Shown one piece after another: positions 46,637 through 58,411 of a stretch of 64,000 bases of DNA (within the stretch, counting starts at the first letter, position 1; every line of letters starts with the position of its first letter). The notes under the pieces were generated by a model. That model did no database searches. It saw only the letters and a program-made list of their open reading frames with translations, and was not told the DNA's origin. The position numbers were made by a program, and so were the translations under genes. This stretch comes from Coriolopsis trogii (taxonomy: Eukaryota; Basidiomycota; Agaricomycetes; Polyporales; Polyporaceae): positions 1,674,001 to 1,738,000 of the forward strand of contig JAHYIO010000031.1 of assembly GCA_020543525.1 (NCBI GenBank). The letters are read 5' to 3'.

Positions 46637-48721
46637 ATGGACCCGGCTGGTTTATCCGCTGATGTTGTGCAAGAAATCATCTCGTCTGTCAGGGACATTC
46701 GTTCAACGCAAATTGTCTCATGTACGTACCTGTCCAATGGCACTACTCTATGCTTCCTCACTCCGGCATGGACACAGTCATTGCTGCATCGATCGTCATC
46801 TACGACTATGGTATGTGGATTCAGATGCTCCCCTTGCCACACCCCGGTGACCCTTGACGCCTTACCAGTCGTATGCTTAGAGCGGGAAGTAGAGCTCATC
46901 TGGGTGAGTCTCGCACGTTACTATCTCCGCTGCACGCGATCCACGGGCCGGATTTGACATCACACTCAGAAGAAGCGATGGTCCGTGATCAAACTCGCCT
47001 TCCTATGGGTACGTCCCAGAACGAGCCCCACGACCGCCATGCCGCTCAATCGCCTATTCGGGTGCTTCTCCCATAGCACCGATATTTCGGCGTGCTCTGT
47101 GTACTGTGAGGGTCCCTTCGTGATCTGTTATCCGCCATGCATGACGCTCATATATGCGCAGATTCCAAGCATATGGTAAGTGCATGATTGACTGTTACAG
47201 GCGTGCGATGGTGCTGAGTGCAGCGGGACTCATAGCCCTGAACACTACTGCTATCAACGACAAAGTGAGTTCAAGTCGCACTTTAGAATTCGACATGAGA
47301 CTCACAGTGATAGTTGTGAGCAATGTCCACTTGCTGTCGAATAGGCGGCTGAAGTGCTGTGATCGCCTCCTCAGCTGCAGCTTCTGGTTCTACTGGGAGA
47401 CCTGGGGATACTCTGTGATACTGTTCACATCAGAAGGTTGGGGGGCTGGGACAGCCGCATGTGTCTGATGTTGACCAGCAACACCATAGCTGTCCTGGCG
47501 CTATGGATCTATGTCGTCTATAACAAGAACCGCTGGATACTCGCCCTGATGGGTGTTTGCTACGCTGGCGAGGTCGCAGCCGTCGTCACCATCCTCACCA
47601 AATCTTTCGAAACGTATGAAGGTACGCTGTTCGCTCCCTGTCACCTTGATTCCTCCCTGATTAGGACTGCAGCAAGAGCGATTCACATCCCAGGGGCGGA
47701 CTATTGTGCGATACATCGGATAGGACCTCTGTTCCCTCTCCTCTGGGTACCCATTCTTTCATACGATGGCTTGCTCCTACTGCTTTTCCTCTACAGAGGG
47801 TGTGCAGGTCTTTCCAGGAAGAGGGGCTGGCGATCGGCATACTCCTCTGACGGACTTTTGGATATGATCTACAGACACTCCTTGCTCAACTTCCTCGCGT
47901 GAGCTCCTCGCTTCTTCCCGTACAGACGAGAGAACCTGAACTCTGACTGCCGTAGCATATTCATCTCGTACCTGTTCTGTGCCGTGATATGGTTGACATC
48001 CGATGTGAGCATTCCATGGGCGAACATAGACTCCGACTCACACCCCTTTCCCTCATCTTTCCGCTCACTTGCTCGCATTATGAAACGACAGATTGGCCGA
48101 TATCAAGTACCCGTCGGCTTCGCGCTCGCGCTGAGCCTCACAAACTGCACCCGCCTCCTCCTCAACATCCGCCGCGCCTACTACTCTGGCGTCAGCGACG
48201 CTCTCCTCTGCAACATCCGCCGCATCCCCGCTACGGGCAACAACACGCCCATCCCACCTCTGATCGCCGATTCGTACGCCAAGCAGACGCTCTCTCCAAC
48301 ATCCGCATGCATGCTCGTTGGTAGAAGCCCACGGAGCCCGTCGTCCGCCGCATCCGAGTCCGCCTACTCGCAGCTGTCAGGCCCAACACTACACGAGCCC
48401 AGCCTGACCCCGACGAGCACGCTGCGCGCGTCCTGCGCGAGCCCTACCGCCCTTGCTAGTCACGGGTACGAGCACTGGCCAGGGCAAATAGACGACCCGG
48501 AACCAGAGACGCCAGCCGTCGTGGTGCGGACGGTCGGGGCGGGGCCGCGGCATGCGGGCGAGTATGTGCGCGCGGGCCCGGGGCCTGCGATCGCCGTGCG
48601 GCTGTCGTCGGTCGTGGACCCGGAGTGGTGGCAGCTCGAGCTGCGGGAGATGCGGGCGGAGGCGGCGGGGCGTTCTCGGGCTGCTGCGCGAATGTCGTAT
48701 GACATCGGGGAGGCCATGTGA
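46637..48721 (+). CDS. DUF6533-type multi-pass membrane protein
   Basis: The start ATG at 46637 gives MDPAGLSADVVQEIISSVRD. The DUF6533 signature follows over several tiny exons: 'IVIYDY', 'REVELIW', 'KKRWSVIKLAFLW'. Later hydrophobic segments include 'AMVLSAAGLIALN', 'LTSNTIAVLALWIYVVYNKN' and 'RWILALMGVCYAGEVAAVV', the usual Y-A-L-Y/NK-R-W region. They continue with 'GPLFPLLWVPILSYDGLLLL' and 'FISYLFCAVIWLTSD'. The cytosolic tail from about 'NCTRLLLNIRRAYYSG' onward is long, Ser/Pro/Arg-rich and ends 'MSYDIGEAM'. The family is fungal, about seven-helical and of unknown role. Exon borders between 46700 and 47480 are approximate because exons are as short as about 20 bases. Confidence 0.75.
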
Positions 48722-49052
48722 GACGGTTCAAGTACATACTGCCTTGCATTGCGCTATGGGCCCTCTAATGGGATTTTGCATCGTTTTGCACGCATACTCA
48801 CAGTCGTGGGAGCGTGGGTCATTGCGAATGGTGAACGGTGTACTTTTGTACTTTATGTATTGGTATCATCGCATTCATTCTCTCCCAATGTATGTACTCA
48901 CATTCGCTTTCACTCGCACTCGCACTTTCGCTTACACTACACTTACCCTCGCGCTCCTCTCGTCGCCTCGCACGCAATGAAAATAATCTCCGTGACGTAC
49001 TCCTACGATGGCTGCAGGCCTTCTACCCAGACGTCCCCGGGACTTCCCGCAT

Positions 49053-50703
49053 TCAAAAGTATGCAGTATTGCGGAGCGCGAACCGCTCAAGCTCCCGATA
49101 ATCCGCGCGGTCCTTCGCCACCGCCCAGATCCACGCATCCAGCTCGGGCAGCGTCATCTCCTTGATCCACCCCACGTCCTCCCCCTCAGCTGGCGCTTCA
49201 AAAGTCTTCGCGGCAGCCACGATCAGCTCGCACGCGTCGATCGCAGCCGCGCGCAGGACGAACGCCTGCTCGACGCTCAGGAGCGGGCCCTCCTTCGGGA
49301 CTGGTTTCTTCGGCTTGATGCTCGCGACGACGACGGGCGCGGGAACCTCTGCGGGGGCGTCGAGGAGCGCGGCGAGCCGCGCGGGGTCGCGCGCGCTGGG
49401 GAAGAGGTCGGGGAGGCCGAGGGCCGGGTCCGCGTGCGAGAGGTCGAGGACGCCGAGGTGGACGAGGAGGGAGGGGATGACGTTGTCGGAGAAGATGGGG
49501 AGGTGCGCGGTGCGCGGGATGGGGATGGTGTTGCTCGAGTTCGAGTTGCCGAAGCGCAAGGCGACGGCGTGGAGAGTGAGCATCGCCTTTTTGAAGCAGT
49601 ACACGGCTGGAAGGGCAGGGCGGTGTGAGTATGTTTTGGGGTGGTATGAGAGAGCGACGCTCAAGTTATGAGAATGCTCACGTTCGCCGTAAACGAGGGC
49701 CATGTCACGGAACGCTGGTATCCCTCGGACAAGCTGGATGTGTGGTTAGCCAACATGAGTTTTCCAAAGAGGAGTGCAGAGGATGTAAGACAGTCCATAA
49801 ACACTCACCCTTTCGAGCGCGACCTCGCACTCGTCTCCGCCAGCCTTCCTCGCCTTCTCGCCCTCCTTCAGGGCCTCCAGGACAAACGTTCCAAGGTCCG
49901 GGTATCCGCCACTCGCGAGGGCCTCGCCCGTCTCATTCAGCGTTTTCGCGATGATCTGCACGATCTCCCACACCGGTCCCCCAAGCTCGCCTACAGTCAC
50001 TCCAGGAATACTCTCATGGGGCCGCTCGAGATGTATCACGTCCGTGACGCGCATGAGGTCCGCGACGGTCGCTGCGCTGATCGCCTTCATGCCCGCGGCC
50101 GAGAAGTAATCGCCCTCCGCGCTGGACCCTGCGGAGGAGATGTACGCGGCGAAGACAAACGCGCGGATGTTGTCGAATGCGCCGCGGCCGGTCGCCTCGT
50201 GGAGCGGGACGCGATAGCCAGAGGCGAAGTTCAGGAGCGAGAGGACGGAGAGCACGTTGAGCTCCGCGAGCGGAGAGCTGAAGTTGAGAGGGAGCGTCAT
50301 GCCGTGCGCGGTGCGAAGCCGCGCGAAGGTGCGAGTGAACGCGGGGGAGAGTAGGAAACGCTGGATAGATTCATCGCTTATCTGGAAGATGTTAATCAAT
50401 GTAAGTGCAGATCCAGGTTCAGCGGAAGCAGTCCTCGGTTTTGGACTGAAGATATGTCAGATCGCCGATGTGCATCCAGACTTGACGTCCTCAAGTGTGG
50501 ATGCACCTCGGAATTGGGGACATTCAAGTTGAAGTGCTTTCGAAGCGCGAATAGCACGAAGGCCAGCGTTCATTCGGTGATCAAGCACTAGATTGCATTG
50601 TAGAAGGACTCACTTTGATGTTCGCCTTGACTCTAGCAACCCGAGAGGACTCGCGGACTGCTTGGAGATAGCCTCCCGTTGGCGGGAAGGGTATATCTGA
50701 CAT
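49053..50703 (-). CDS. Queuosine salvage protein (DUF2419, queuosine 5'-phosphate N-glycosidase type)
   Basis: Members of this family (human C9orf64/QNG1) release queuine from queuosine 5'-monophosphate so that it can be put back into tRNA. The start at 50703 gives MSDIPFPPTGGYLQAVRESS, and a TATA-like run lies about 35 bases upstream. The next exon, after a 230-base intron, reads 'ISDESIQRFLLSPAFTR'. The family core is very clear: 'GMTLPLNFSSPLAELNVLSV', 'LLNFASGYRVPLHEATGRGA', 'VIHLERPHESIPGVTVGELG', 'TLNETGEALASGGYPDLGTF' and 'VLEALKEGEKAR'. The C-terminal half has 'IPAFRDMALVYGE', 'VYCFKKAMLTLHAVALRFG', and 'EMTLPELDAWIWAVAK', ending 'NTAYF'. Proteins are usually cytosolic. A hairpin-forming inverted repeat sits in intron 1. 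Confidence 0.9.
50470..50506. repeat. Hairpin-forming inverted repeat in intron 1 of the DUF2419 gene
   Basis: GTGCATCCA-G-ACTTGA pairs with TCAAGT-G-TGGATGCAC around a CGTCC loop. This is 15 base pairs with one mismatch. It lies inside the 230-base first intron. Confidence 0.55.
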
Positions 50704-50736
50704 AGTATCAAGTCCCGACTGGAGGTCACGGCGGTG

Positions 50737-50746
50737 TTATATATAT
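50737..50746 (-). promoter_or_regulatory. TATA-like run of the DUF2419 gene
   Basis: Minus-strand AATATATATA run about 35 bases before the ATG at 50703, implying a very short leader or a start further downstream. Confidence 0.35.
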
Positions 50747-51418
50747 TTTCCCCTGAGCCTCGAACCTTTTGCTGCAAGCGGTGCCGACAAGAGTATGTAC
50801 GCCCCTAGTAAGGGTTAGGATAGACTCAGCTTGACTCAGTGTGTGCATTTCATTTTGCTCGGCATTGGCCGGGTACGTCAAAAGAGGCAATCGAGAACTT
50901 TGAACCCAATGGCCACATTGAGGTAAGGGATGTGTATAGAAACCAAGCAGCACCCTGGGTTGTACACTGGTCAACAGCACCAGGATCCTCATACGTTTAG
51001 TTGGCGTCGCGTCGACTGCAAAAGTAACATGCGATATTATCTCCAGTTTCCTTGCTCTGCGAATCACGCACATCGCTTGGCGACTATACAACAAACTTGA
51101 GTATATGTGAGCGGCTTCGATGAAGACTGCTTGCGAGCTACGGAAAGCCCCTAGAAGCCCATTACATTCTACCTGCTGTATGAATAGACGAATAGACACA
51201 GATTGTTGCATTACTCACGGCAGCATTCGTGGCACACAATCATGGAAACGTTCTCAGACACATGAGAATAGATCTCGCAAGTCCATGGTAGACTCAGCAA
51301 GCACCACCACCCAATCGGATGTGCCCGAAAATAGGAATACCTTAGTAACAGCACAGTCGCGGCAAGGGAATACAAGTATAGAGTGGTGGTTGCTACAAAT
51401 CAGAGACATACCGACGTG
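50747..51418. other. Intergenic region between the ferrochelatase and DUF2419 genes
   Basis: About 670 bases upstream of the DUF2419 gene and downstream of ferrochelatase (both minus). A 161-codon minus frame at 50726-51211 has no motif and runs across the TATA region, so I leave it out. Confidence 0.4.
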
Positions 51419-52881
51419 CTACCGCCCTGCACGAGCGAACCAAGCCTTCTGCGCCCCGCACGTCGCGTTGGTACAGCCCGGACACCGCAAGCCCATTTGG
51501 ATACTCGCAGGACCTATCTTCCCACTCGAGTATTCCTTGAGATGTGTGGCAGCCAAGTCGGCTAGTGCTCGTATGAATACGGGCGAGTCGTTTAGTGACT
51601 CGGCTCGCTGAACCTCCATTCCGAGCTACGCAGTAACGAGCGTCAGCCTGAGCACACGACCAATCGTTGGATCAAACGTACATGCTCGCCCTCCTTCACG
51701 TACTCCAGGTCGAGCTCGTAGAGCGTCTCGATGTGATCGCTGGTGAACGCGATTGGCACAAGGACGACCTGCTTCTTCCCCAGTCTCGCAAGACCCTTTA
51801 TCGCGTCGCCAGTCTGCATGCCCATCCATGCCGACGGTCCAACCTGCGACTGCCACACGAGGCGATACGGATTCGAGTGACCGAGCCTGTCCATGACGGC
51901 AGAGACCGAGGCAGAGACCTCCATGACGTACGGGTCGCCTCTATTGACCACGGACATGGGCAGGGAGTGCGCAGAAAAGAGTAGGACAACGTCGGACCGC
52001 TTCTCCGCAGGGAACTTGGCCAGCGCGCGCTCGATGTTCTGCGCGACCGCCTGCGAACAATCGCGATCACGCCCCCGCGTCAGAGAGGCTGACGTAAACG
52101 CCAAGCGACGGACCGAGAGACGTACCTCGATGAAGCCGGGATGGGTCCCCCACCGGTCGATGACGCTCCATTCAACATCCCCAACCTCGCCCGCCTTGCC
52201 GCGCCTGTAGAGCTCGTTGAGACTGCTGCCGGTAGTGCTGCAGCTATATTGCGGGTACTGCGTGAACGCGACCGCACGCTTGACACCGTCGGCCTTCATC
52301 TGTCGAGTGGTCTCCTCCGTCAACGGACGCGCGTAGCGGAACGCGACGTAGGCCTTGTGCGGAGCAGTCGCGGGGTGTAGCTCGTCGAGGAGCGCGGCCA
52401 TACGCTCGCCCTGAAGTTTTGTGTAGTGCAGGATGGGGGAACCGCCGCCAATGTCCTCGTACTGCTTCTCAATCTGTGGTGTACGGCGTTTTGCGATGAT
52501 GGGGGCTAGTATAGATTGGAAGGGAAGCGGGATGAGGTCTCCGTCCATAAAGAGGTTCTTGAGGAAGTCGTGGGTTTCGGGGACCTGCGTCGACCTGTTC
52601 GACCTGGTGGTCACACTCTGACAGAAGGCATACACGCACCGTCGAAGGCCCACCCATGTTCAGCATCACAATCGCTACGTTCTCATCTCAGCCTCCGCAT
52701 TACTGTGCGCACTGTATATGCATACCTGTCGGACTACAAGAACGCTTCAGAACCGGCGCATACAAGCGGAGGGTATAAACCGTACTCACCTCTTACCCGC
52801 TGGTGGTGCGGCGTTCAATGTCGCCAGCGAACGCGTGAGCGAGCGAGTCAAAGTGGTTGTGCGCCGTACGTGGGCAGCCAT
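51419..52881 (-). CDS. hem15: Ferrochelatase, mitochondrial
   Basis: This enzyme inserts Fe(2+) into protoporphyrin IX, the last step of heme synthesis, on the matrix side of the inner mitochondrial membrane. The start at 52881 gives [20 protein letters not shown], a basic Ser/Thr-rich mitochondrial presequence. After an intron come '[11 protein letters not shown]', '[18 protein letters not shown]', '[18 protein letters not shown]', '[14 protein letters not shown]', '[19 protein letters not shown]', '[20 protein letters not shown]' (signature with catalytic His) and '[20 protein letters not shown]'. It ends '[19 protein letters not shown]' and '[17 protein letters not shown]'. The C-terminal cysteines plus the Cys in YSCSTTG correspond to the four ligands of the [2Fe-2S] cluster in the human enzyme, so a cluster-bearing form is predicted. 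The stop is at 51419. Confidence 0.96.
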
Positions 52882-52918
52882 GGTGGTGTTCTGTCAAGCT
52901 GCGAGAACGGGAGGGAGA

Positions 52919-52926
52919 GTATATAG
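52919..52926 (-). promoter_or_regulatory. TATA-like box of the ferrochelatase gene
   Basis: Minus-strand CTATATAC, about 40 bases upstream of the ATG at 52881. Confidence 0.35.
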
Positions 52927-55084
52927 TGAAGGGGGACAGGTGGTGGGAGACCCAATAGCAAAGGAAGCATTTCTCGTGCGAAACACCACTGACGTCCGGT
53001 ATTCAGCTTTCTTAATCCCGGATTTACCGATCCAATGACGTGTTCTTACCCACATTACAGCCAATGCTGGCCCGACTTACTCGGCTTCAGCACGTGTCAA
53101 GGGTGCAGTAAGCCCGAGATAAGCGATCGATACTAATGGCTGCTTACTCCCGGGTCCGTCCTCGTCCCCATCCTTGTTCACACACGTCCATGGCTGCGAA
53201 TCGCGCCGACAATCTACGCTCCCATGGGCGGCCGTCGCATCCTGACAGACGTGTCGTACAGACGCGTGTGTGATTCCACGTTGCACCCCTTCCCATAACA
53301 TGGGTACTCAGCGAGCCTGAGGAAGGGCAAGGAACTACTTGCGAAGTAGTCCCTGAGTGCTTGCCCTTTGCTGACGGTAACTTGAAAGCGCGGCTCCTGA
53401 GCGCTGGCACTGCGATACTCGTCGAAAATTAGCGAAGCTGAGTAGTTCCGATGCCGACTGCCCTGAAGACTCCATTTCTGTACATGTTATCGAGCGTCAG
53501 CTAACGTTTTGCTCGGGTTGGGCCTTGGTGCGCCTTATACGCTCTTGTGCAGTACATGATGTTGACAGGTCGTATATGGATATCCATGTGCTTCATGTCC
53601 GAGACCTGCACCGACGGAGACAAGGTGGAGATCCAGTACTAGTACCCTTCCATCCCAGCCTTGTGGTTCCTCATCAATCTCTCATTCACACGAACACTTT
53701 CCAGGCTGTGTACACACCAGGCGATGTCAACTGTCAACTATAACGAGACGCGCTAGCCATACGAGCTCACTTGAGCGCGCCATCAACACTGTGTCCTGGC
53801 AGTGTCTTCTTCGCACGCTCACCGCTGGAGTAACCACTCTATGTCCTTGCCCCGCCATCCGAGCCGGAAGCTCCCTCCGCGTCTGTCGCCCCAACGATAT
53901 CCACTTCCGACTGCTCGGAGCAGGATAATTCTTCGGTGTCAGAGTTACCCTCCAAGGTGCTGTACCTGTCCTCTATTCTCCATCGAGGCTATGTGACTGT
54001 CGAGTTTTCTCTGCCACGCTGACCGGCCTTTAGACGGACTTTCTACGAAGATAATTCCGAGTGATCTCGCCAATGATCATACAACTTGTACCGGTACCAT
54101 TCATACTTTTCTTTCCGGAACCGCGACTCAGAGCATCGACGCCAGGGCCGCCAGGCGCTCTCCTACGAATTTGTTTCATGTTGCTCTGGCTGCTTTCCTG
54201 TCCTCGTTTCAAGAGCTGTCACATATGGCTCGGACGACTCCAGTCGCCGACGTACTTCATTTACAATCGATGCCATATCCTGTCGTCAAGCCAGGCGGCC
54301 CACGCAGCCCATAGACAGTGCGCGCCATGACTGCCATGCCTATAGGCTACAGTGGAATCAGCTATGTCCCGCCAGGGACCCCTGAGACCAAAACAGCATA
54401 GCTATGTGACCTCCGGACCTCTCAACTCAGCGGCCCATTCTCCGCGAGCTTCGCACATAAATCAGCCACACCACTTCGACATTTCAATTCCCGTAGACGA
54501 GCCGACGAGCCGCCCGCCGACGGTGTCAGTGGCACCCCCGTCCGCCGCTGCGCGCAGGGTTTCCTCGTATGGGTAGTATGAGTGCCACCGCAGGGGAACC
54601 CGCTCTAATTGTGAATTGAATGCAAATCTTCTTTTTTTGACCGATTGACCGGCGTCCCTGAGGTGATCGGACGGGGCCCTCCATCATGGATGGGATCTAG
54701 AATACGCGCTATCCCGGGCTCCATAAGCTCGCGCTTAGCGACAATGGGTGGGGGCCATGGAAGAAGGTTACATTTACATTGATGAGGACAGGATTGAGAT
54801 GACAGGGGACGAGGACGAGGACAAAGACGAGGACAAGCTACAGCTACGAGGGTACAGGCAGATGGGGCGGAGTGGAGCGCGACAAACGTACGACTAGCTA
54901 GTTGATAGTTGATATACAGCGTTGATTCAAACGAACACGGACACGGCTATGTCACCGGACACAAAACAAGAACAAGGGGAGAGACCAGAACGCAGCCAAA
55001 ATATATCCCGATATATACGAATAGAATGTGTTCCTTGCAAGAGAAGTGCCCGCGTATGCAGGGCGGGAGATACCAATAATGCGA
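52927..55084. other. Intergenic region between the ferrochelatase gene and a disordered-protein gene
   Basis: These 2.1 kb contain no supported gene. Short frames have no motifs. A nested inverted repeat lies at 53323-53368. 54780-54840 is a GA-rich simple stretch (GGACGAGGAC units). Confidence 0.4.
53323..53368. repeat. Nested inverted repeat (hairpin)
   Basis: The outer arms are AAGGGCAAG (53323-53331) and CTTGCCCTT (53360-53368). The inner arms are ACTACTT and AAGTAGT around GCG, with a further imperfect pair ACTCAG/CTGAGT spanning the left flank. No gene overlaps it. Confidence 0.5.
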
Positions 55085-56586
55085 TTACTGGTCGTCGCTC
55101 AGCTCGCCCTCTTCGCGTTCCTCTTTCTGGAGCGCCGTTGGGGTTGGGGTTGGAATGGTAGGCTTGGGCGGTGACAGGTCGGCGTGTGCGGGAGGTACGG
55201 TCGCAGATTGGGTTTGAGGTGACGGTAAAGGTGGGGACAACGGAGCAGGCGGCGCCGGCGTCATGCCCTTGGTTGGTATGTCCTCGGGCTCAGGAAGGAG
55301 CGGCGCAGTAGCATTAGGTCGGGAGGAAGATGGGTCGTCGCGGAGCTTGGGGGGCACTTCACTGGGACGTTCGACGTCGAGCGCAGACGGTGGAGCAGGG
55401 GTCTCCCCGGTCTCCTCTTCCTCATGCTTGTCTAGAAATCCGTTGACTTGGTGGACAGCCTCGTCGCCTTGGGGTTGCTGCTCGTCTACGGCCGGAGCAT
55501 GTGTCTCTTTGGCATCAGTAGCGGCTTTGGTAGCGGCCGCGATAGACACCGAGACAGAGGTCGACGTGCTCGCGCTGCCGCTCGAATCTCTGCGCTTGGC
55601 TGGACGAGTCCGCGGCTTCTTCGCTCGGGTACTGCGCTTCGGCGCCTGAGGCTCTTCTTGCGCATCCTCTCCAGTTTCTCCGCTGTTCTCGGGCATGTCT
55701 TCAAGGAGGTCGGATGCAACTACTGCCGGGCCCACTAGCGGCGACGGCGCAGCGGGGGCGGAACTATTCGCTGCGGCCCCTCGGGGGTTGCGTGTACGTT
55801 TGGGAGGTGGGGGGAAAACTGAGTCTCCGTCATCCGTATCTTTCCTCTTCCGCTTCGGACCACCTCCACGCCTCTTGCGCGAACTAGGATTGCGCTCCTT
55901 GCCAACTGTCTCAGGAGTATCTTTTGTGGTACCATTGGGCGCCGCAGCCGACTGCAAGTCGTCTTCCCCAACTACCTGAGCATCCCGGGGTTTGGGACCG
56001 CCGCGCCGTGCACGGGAGGCAGATTGTACAGTTCCATCGCCTTGTTCGTCAGGGTCGTCAACGCTCACTGCGCTCGGTAATCCGTATTGTGTGGGGTCTA
56101 ATCTGGGAAGTGACTGTGCCAATTGGCCGAGAGGGTGGTAGATGGACAGAAGTGGTAATTGACGTTGTATAGCCTCTCTTATGGAGGCGCTACTGGACGA
56201 CGAGCCTGATGTGTCGGTGGACGTAGAAGCCTGACGCGGTGTGATCCGTGAGTAAGGCGGGGAGACGCGTCTGCGCGTGGCTAGAGAGACGCGATCATTA
56301 ACGCGGTTCCACGTGATCAAATTTTGCATCATTATGGGCGCTTACATGGGTCGGCTTCCCACTCCCCAGATGCGTCTGCAGTGGGGGATCTGTACACGAA
56401 TGCAGGTTTCCGCCTTCTGGAGGTCGCAGTATTCGTGGATGAGGATACAAATGCAGCGGAAGGTGGTGATGGCGGATGAGGTGAGGATGAGGTAACTTCT
56501 CTCAATGCGGGGACGAGGATGGGTCGGCGAGAGCCTATTATCGTAGTGGGATTGTCGAATGAGTCCATGCTGATCTGGAGTGGCAT
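55085..56586 (-). CDS. Uncharacterised disordered basic nuclear-type protein
   Basis: Two exons. Exon 1 starts MPLQISMDSFDNPTTIIGSR (ATG at 56586; the second Met is an alternative) and ends 'GEWEADP'. After GTAAGC..CTAG (acceptor near 56281) the frame continues 'STRRRVSPPYSRITPRQAS' to 'EEREEGELSDDQ' and the stop at 55085. One short ordered-looking stretch is 'IREAIQRQLPLLSIYHPLGQ'. The rest is Pro/Ser/Glu/Lys-rich with basic clusters resembling AT-hooks or nuclear localisation signals ('RKRRGGGPKRKRKD', 'RAKKPRTRPAKRR'). I do not recognise the family. The composition suggests a chromatin-associated or transcription-related protein, but this is inference. The long single frame of more than 400 codons with sensible splice sites supports that it is a gene. 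Confidence 0.65.
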
Positions 56587-58411
56587 AATTGGGAAATAAA
56601 TGAACGATGGATGAACAGGCATGTCACAATGAACGTCGAACGATGACCACATACCGCGGCGCCACGCTCAATTATCCAAGATTTCAACTCCTACTGAACG
56701 GTTGCGAGACGTTGCGAGGGAAGAGGGAGGAGTATAACCAATGTTGGAATGCACAGACAATAGGAATACAGTTTGATTGAGTCGTAGTTGGATGGGTGAT
56801 ACGATTGCTATGAGCACTACACAGAATCTGTCAATTCCTGCCCGCCGCCATTGCAGCCTGACCAGAGATGAGGTACGCACCTGTACAATGGATGACCGCG
56901 AGGATTGTTGCGCCGGCGGGGAAGGACCAGCGGTGGTAGAGACTATGGACAAAGACAGAGACGCGCCCTCAGGGAGACATGGCAGAGACGGGGGAAGGGA
57001 TTGAGCTGCAGACAAAAGCGGCCCGTGCACGATCGGCCACTCAAGCCAGCCATCAGCCTATAATGCCGGCCACGTGGTTATCTAATCTTATCTCGTCCTT
57101 CGGTGCGTCGCGGGATCGGCAGGCTTCGAGCGCATCGGCACCGCCCAGCACTTCTCTCCATCCGACCACCACATGCAACGTTCTCAATCCTACAACCCGC
57201 ATCCGGCGCAGGTTGCTTCTACGTGCAATGCAAGTACAAGACGTGCTGCGCAATCTCTGTATGCCATATGGCACACTACGAACCATGAAACATTTCCGAC
57301 GCGCAGCTGAAGAGGATAGTATGCCGCAGTCAGCAGCCCTGGAGGTCGGCGAGCCCGAAGTCGGCGAAATGAACACCGATACGAAGCTGCGTCGACATAT
57401 GTCACATTCTCCGTGCATTGGAGTCGCCGCCCTCGACCTGGAAGGTCAGATGCCGAGGATCGCCATTGCGTTTGTCCCACGGACCAGCGTGGCGGTATCG
57501 CCGATGCGAAAGTAGGTTTATGTGCTCCCACAAGCTCACACAGGTCTCAGTTTCCTATTTCTGCACTTTCAGGCCTCGAGGCCTGTACCGCATTGGTGAC
57601 GACGAAAAATCGTGTTCCAGCGTCGCTACCGGAAGTCACAATTAGCTGGAGCGCATTGCTACGACCTGTGCTTGCCGGCGTCTTAGCGCGCTACGGTCGC
57701 GAGCCGCCAACTTACGAAGCATGGCCCCCGGAGCCACAAACACGACTAACCAGTTTCGACCACGGAGTTAGGGTACGTGGAACCATTTTCGCAGCTTCGG
57801 TACTTGCTCGACTTACGCTTGAGACATATCCTGGTCATGACTCCCCACAAAGCACGTGCCTGAAAGCGTTGATGGCCCGTCGGACATGTCGTCGGTCGAG
57901 TCAACGTAGTTCCCCGGCAACCTGAGTCATCCTAGTATCCCTCCCGCCGGCGGACCGGCAGGAGAGGTAGACATACAGGTCTAGTTGACGCCCCGCACGC
58001 CAATCCGCAGAGTGCACCCAAACGCACAGCAGCAACTGCGCGTGCTCTTGATGTCACGGCGCTGCAGGATTCATAGCGGACGCGCGTCCGCTAATGTTGC
58101 CTCCTTTCCTTCGTTTCACGCCCACATATCCACCATATCTCTTTTTCGTGCCGACGCGCCTCCTTGGACGTCGGGTCTGTTGGCTCTGCAGTGCGTCCTA
58201 GTACCCTAATCCGGATCCGAGGAATTACTGAATAACAAGGCCTCCGTGCTGTGCAACTTAGTCTGAGTCACGGCTCTGCGAATTCCTCGACTCCAGATCA
58301 GCGCGACAAGGTATATAGAGTGCAACACTGTGGCCGAGTCATTCATACTTCTCTTCCATACCTCCCACCATTTCACCACCACTTCACCACTCTACATCCT
58401 CACAACCTGCG
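56587..58411. other. Region with one weak ORF
   Basis: A plus-strand frame at 56979-57515 (178 codons, MAETGEGIELQTKAARARS...) and an overlapping plus frame at 57413-57925 are open but show no motif or good splice chain. I report them as possible, not as genes. A TATA box for the dsRBD gene is at 58312-58317. Confidence 0.35.
58312..58317 (+). promoter_or_regulatory. TATA box of the dsRBD gene
   Basis: TATATA, about 95 bases before the ATG at 58412. The space between is C/A/T-rich, as in fungal leaders. Confidence 0.45.

Noticed and set aside
50726..51211. 161-codon minus frame upstream of the DUF2419 gene
   Set aside because: It crosses the TATA-like promoter region, has no motif and looks random.
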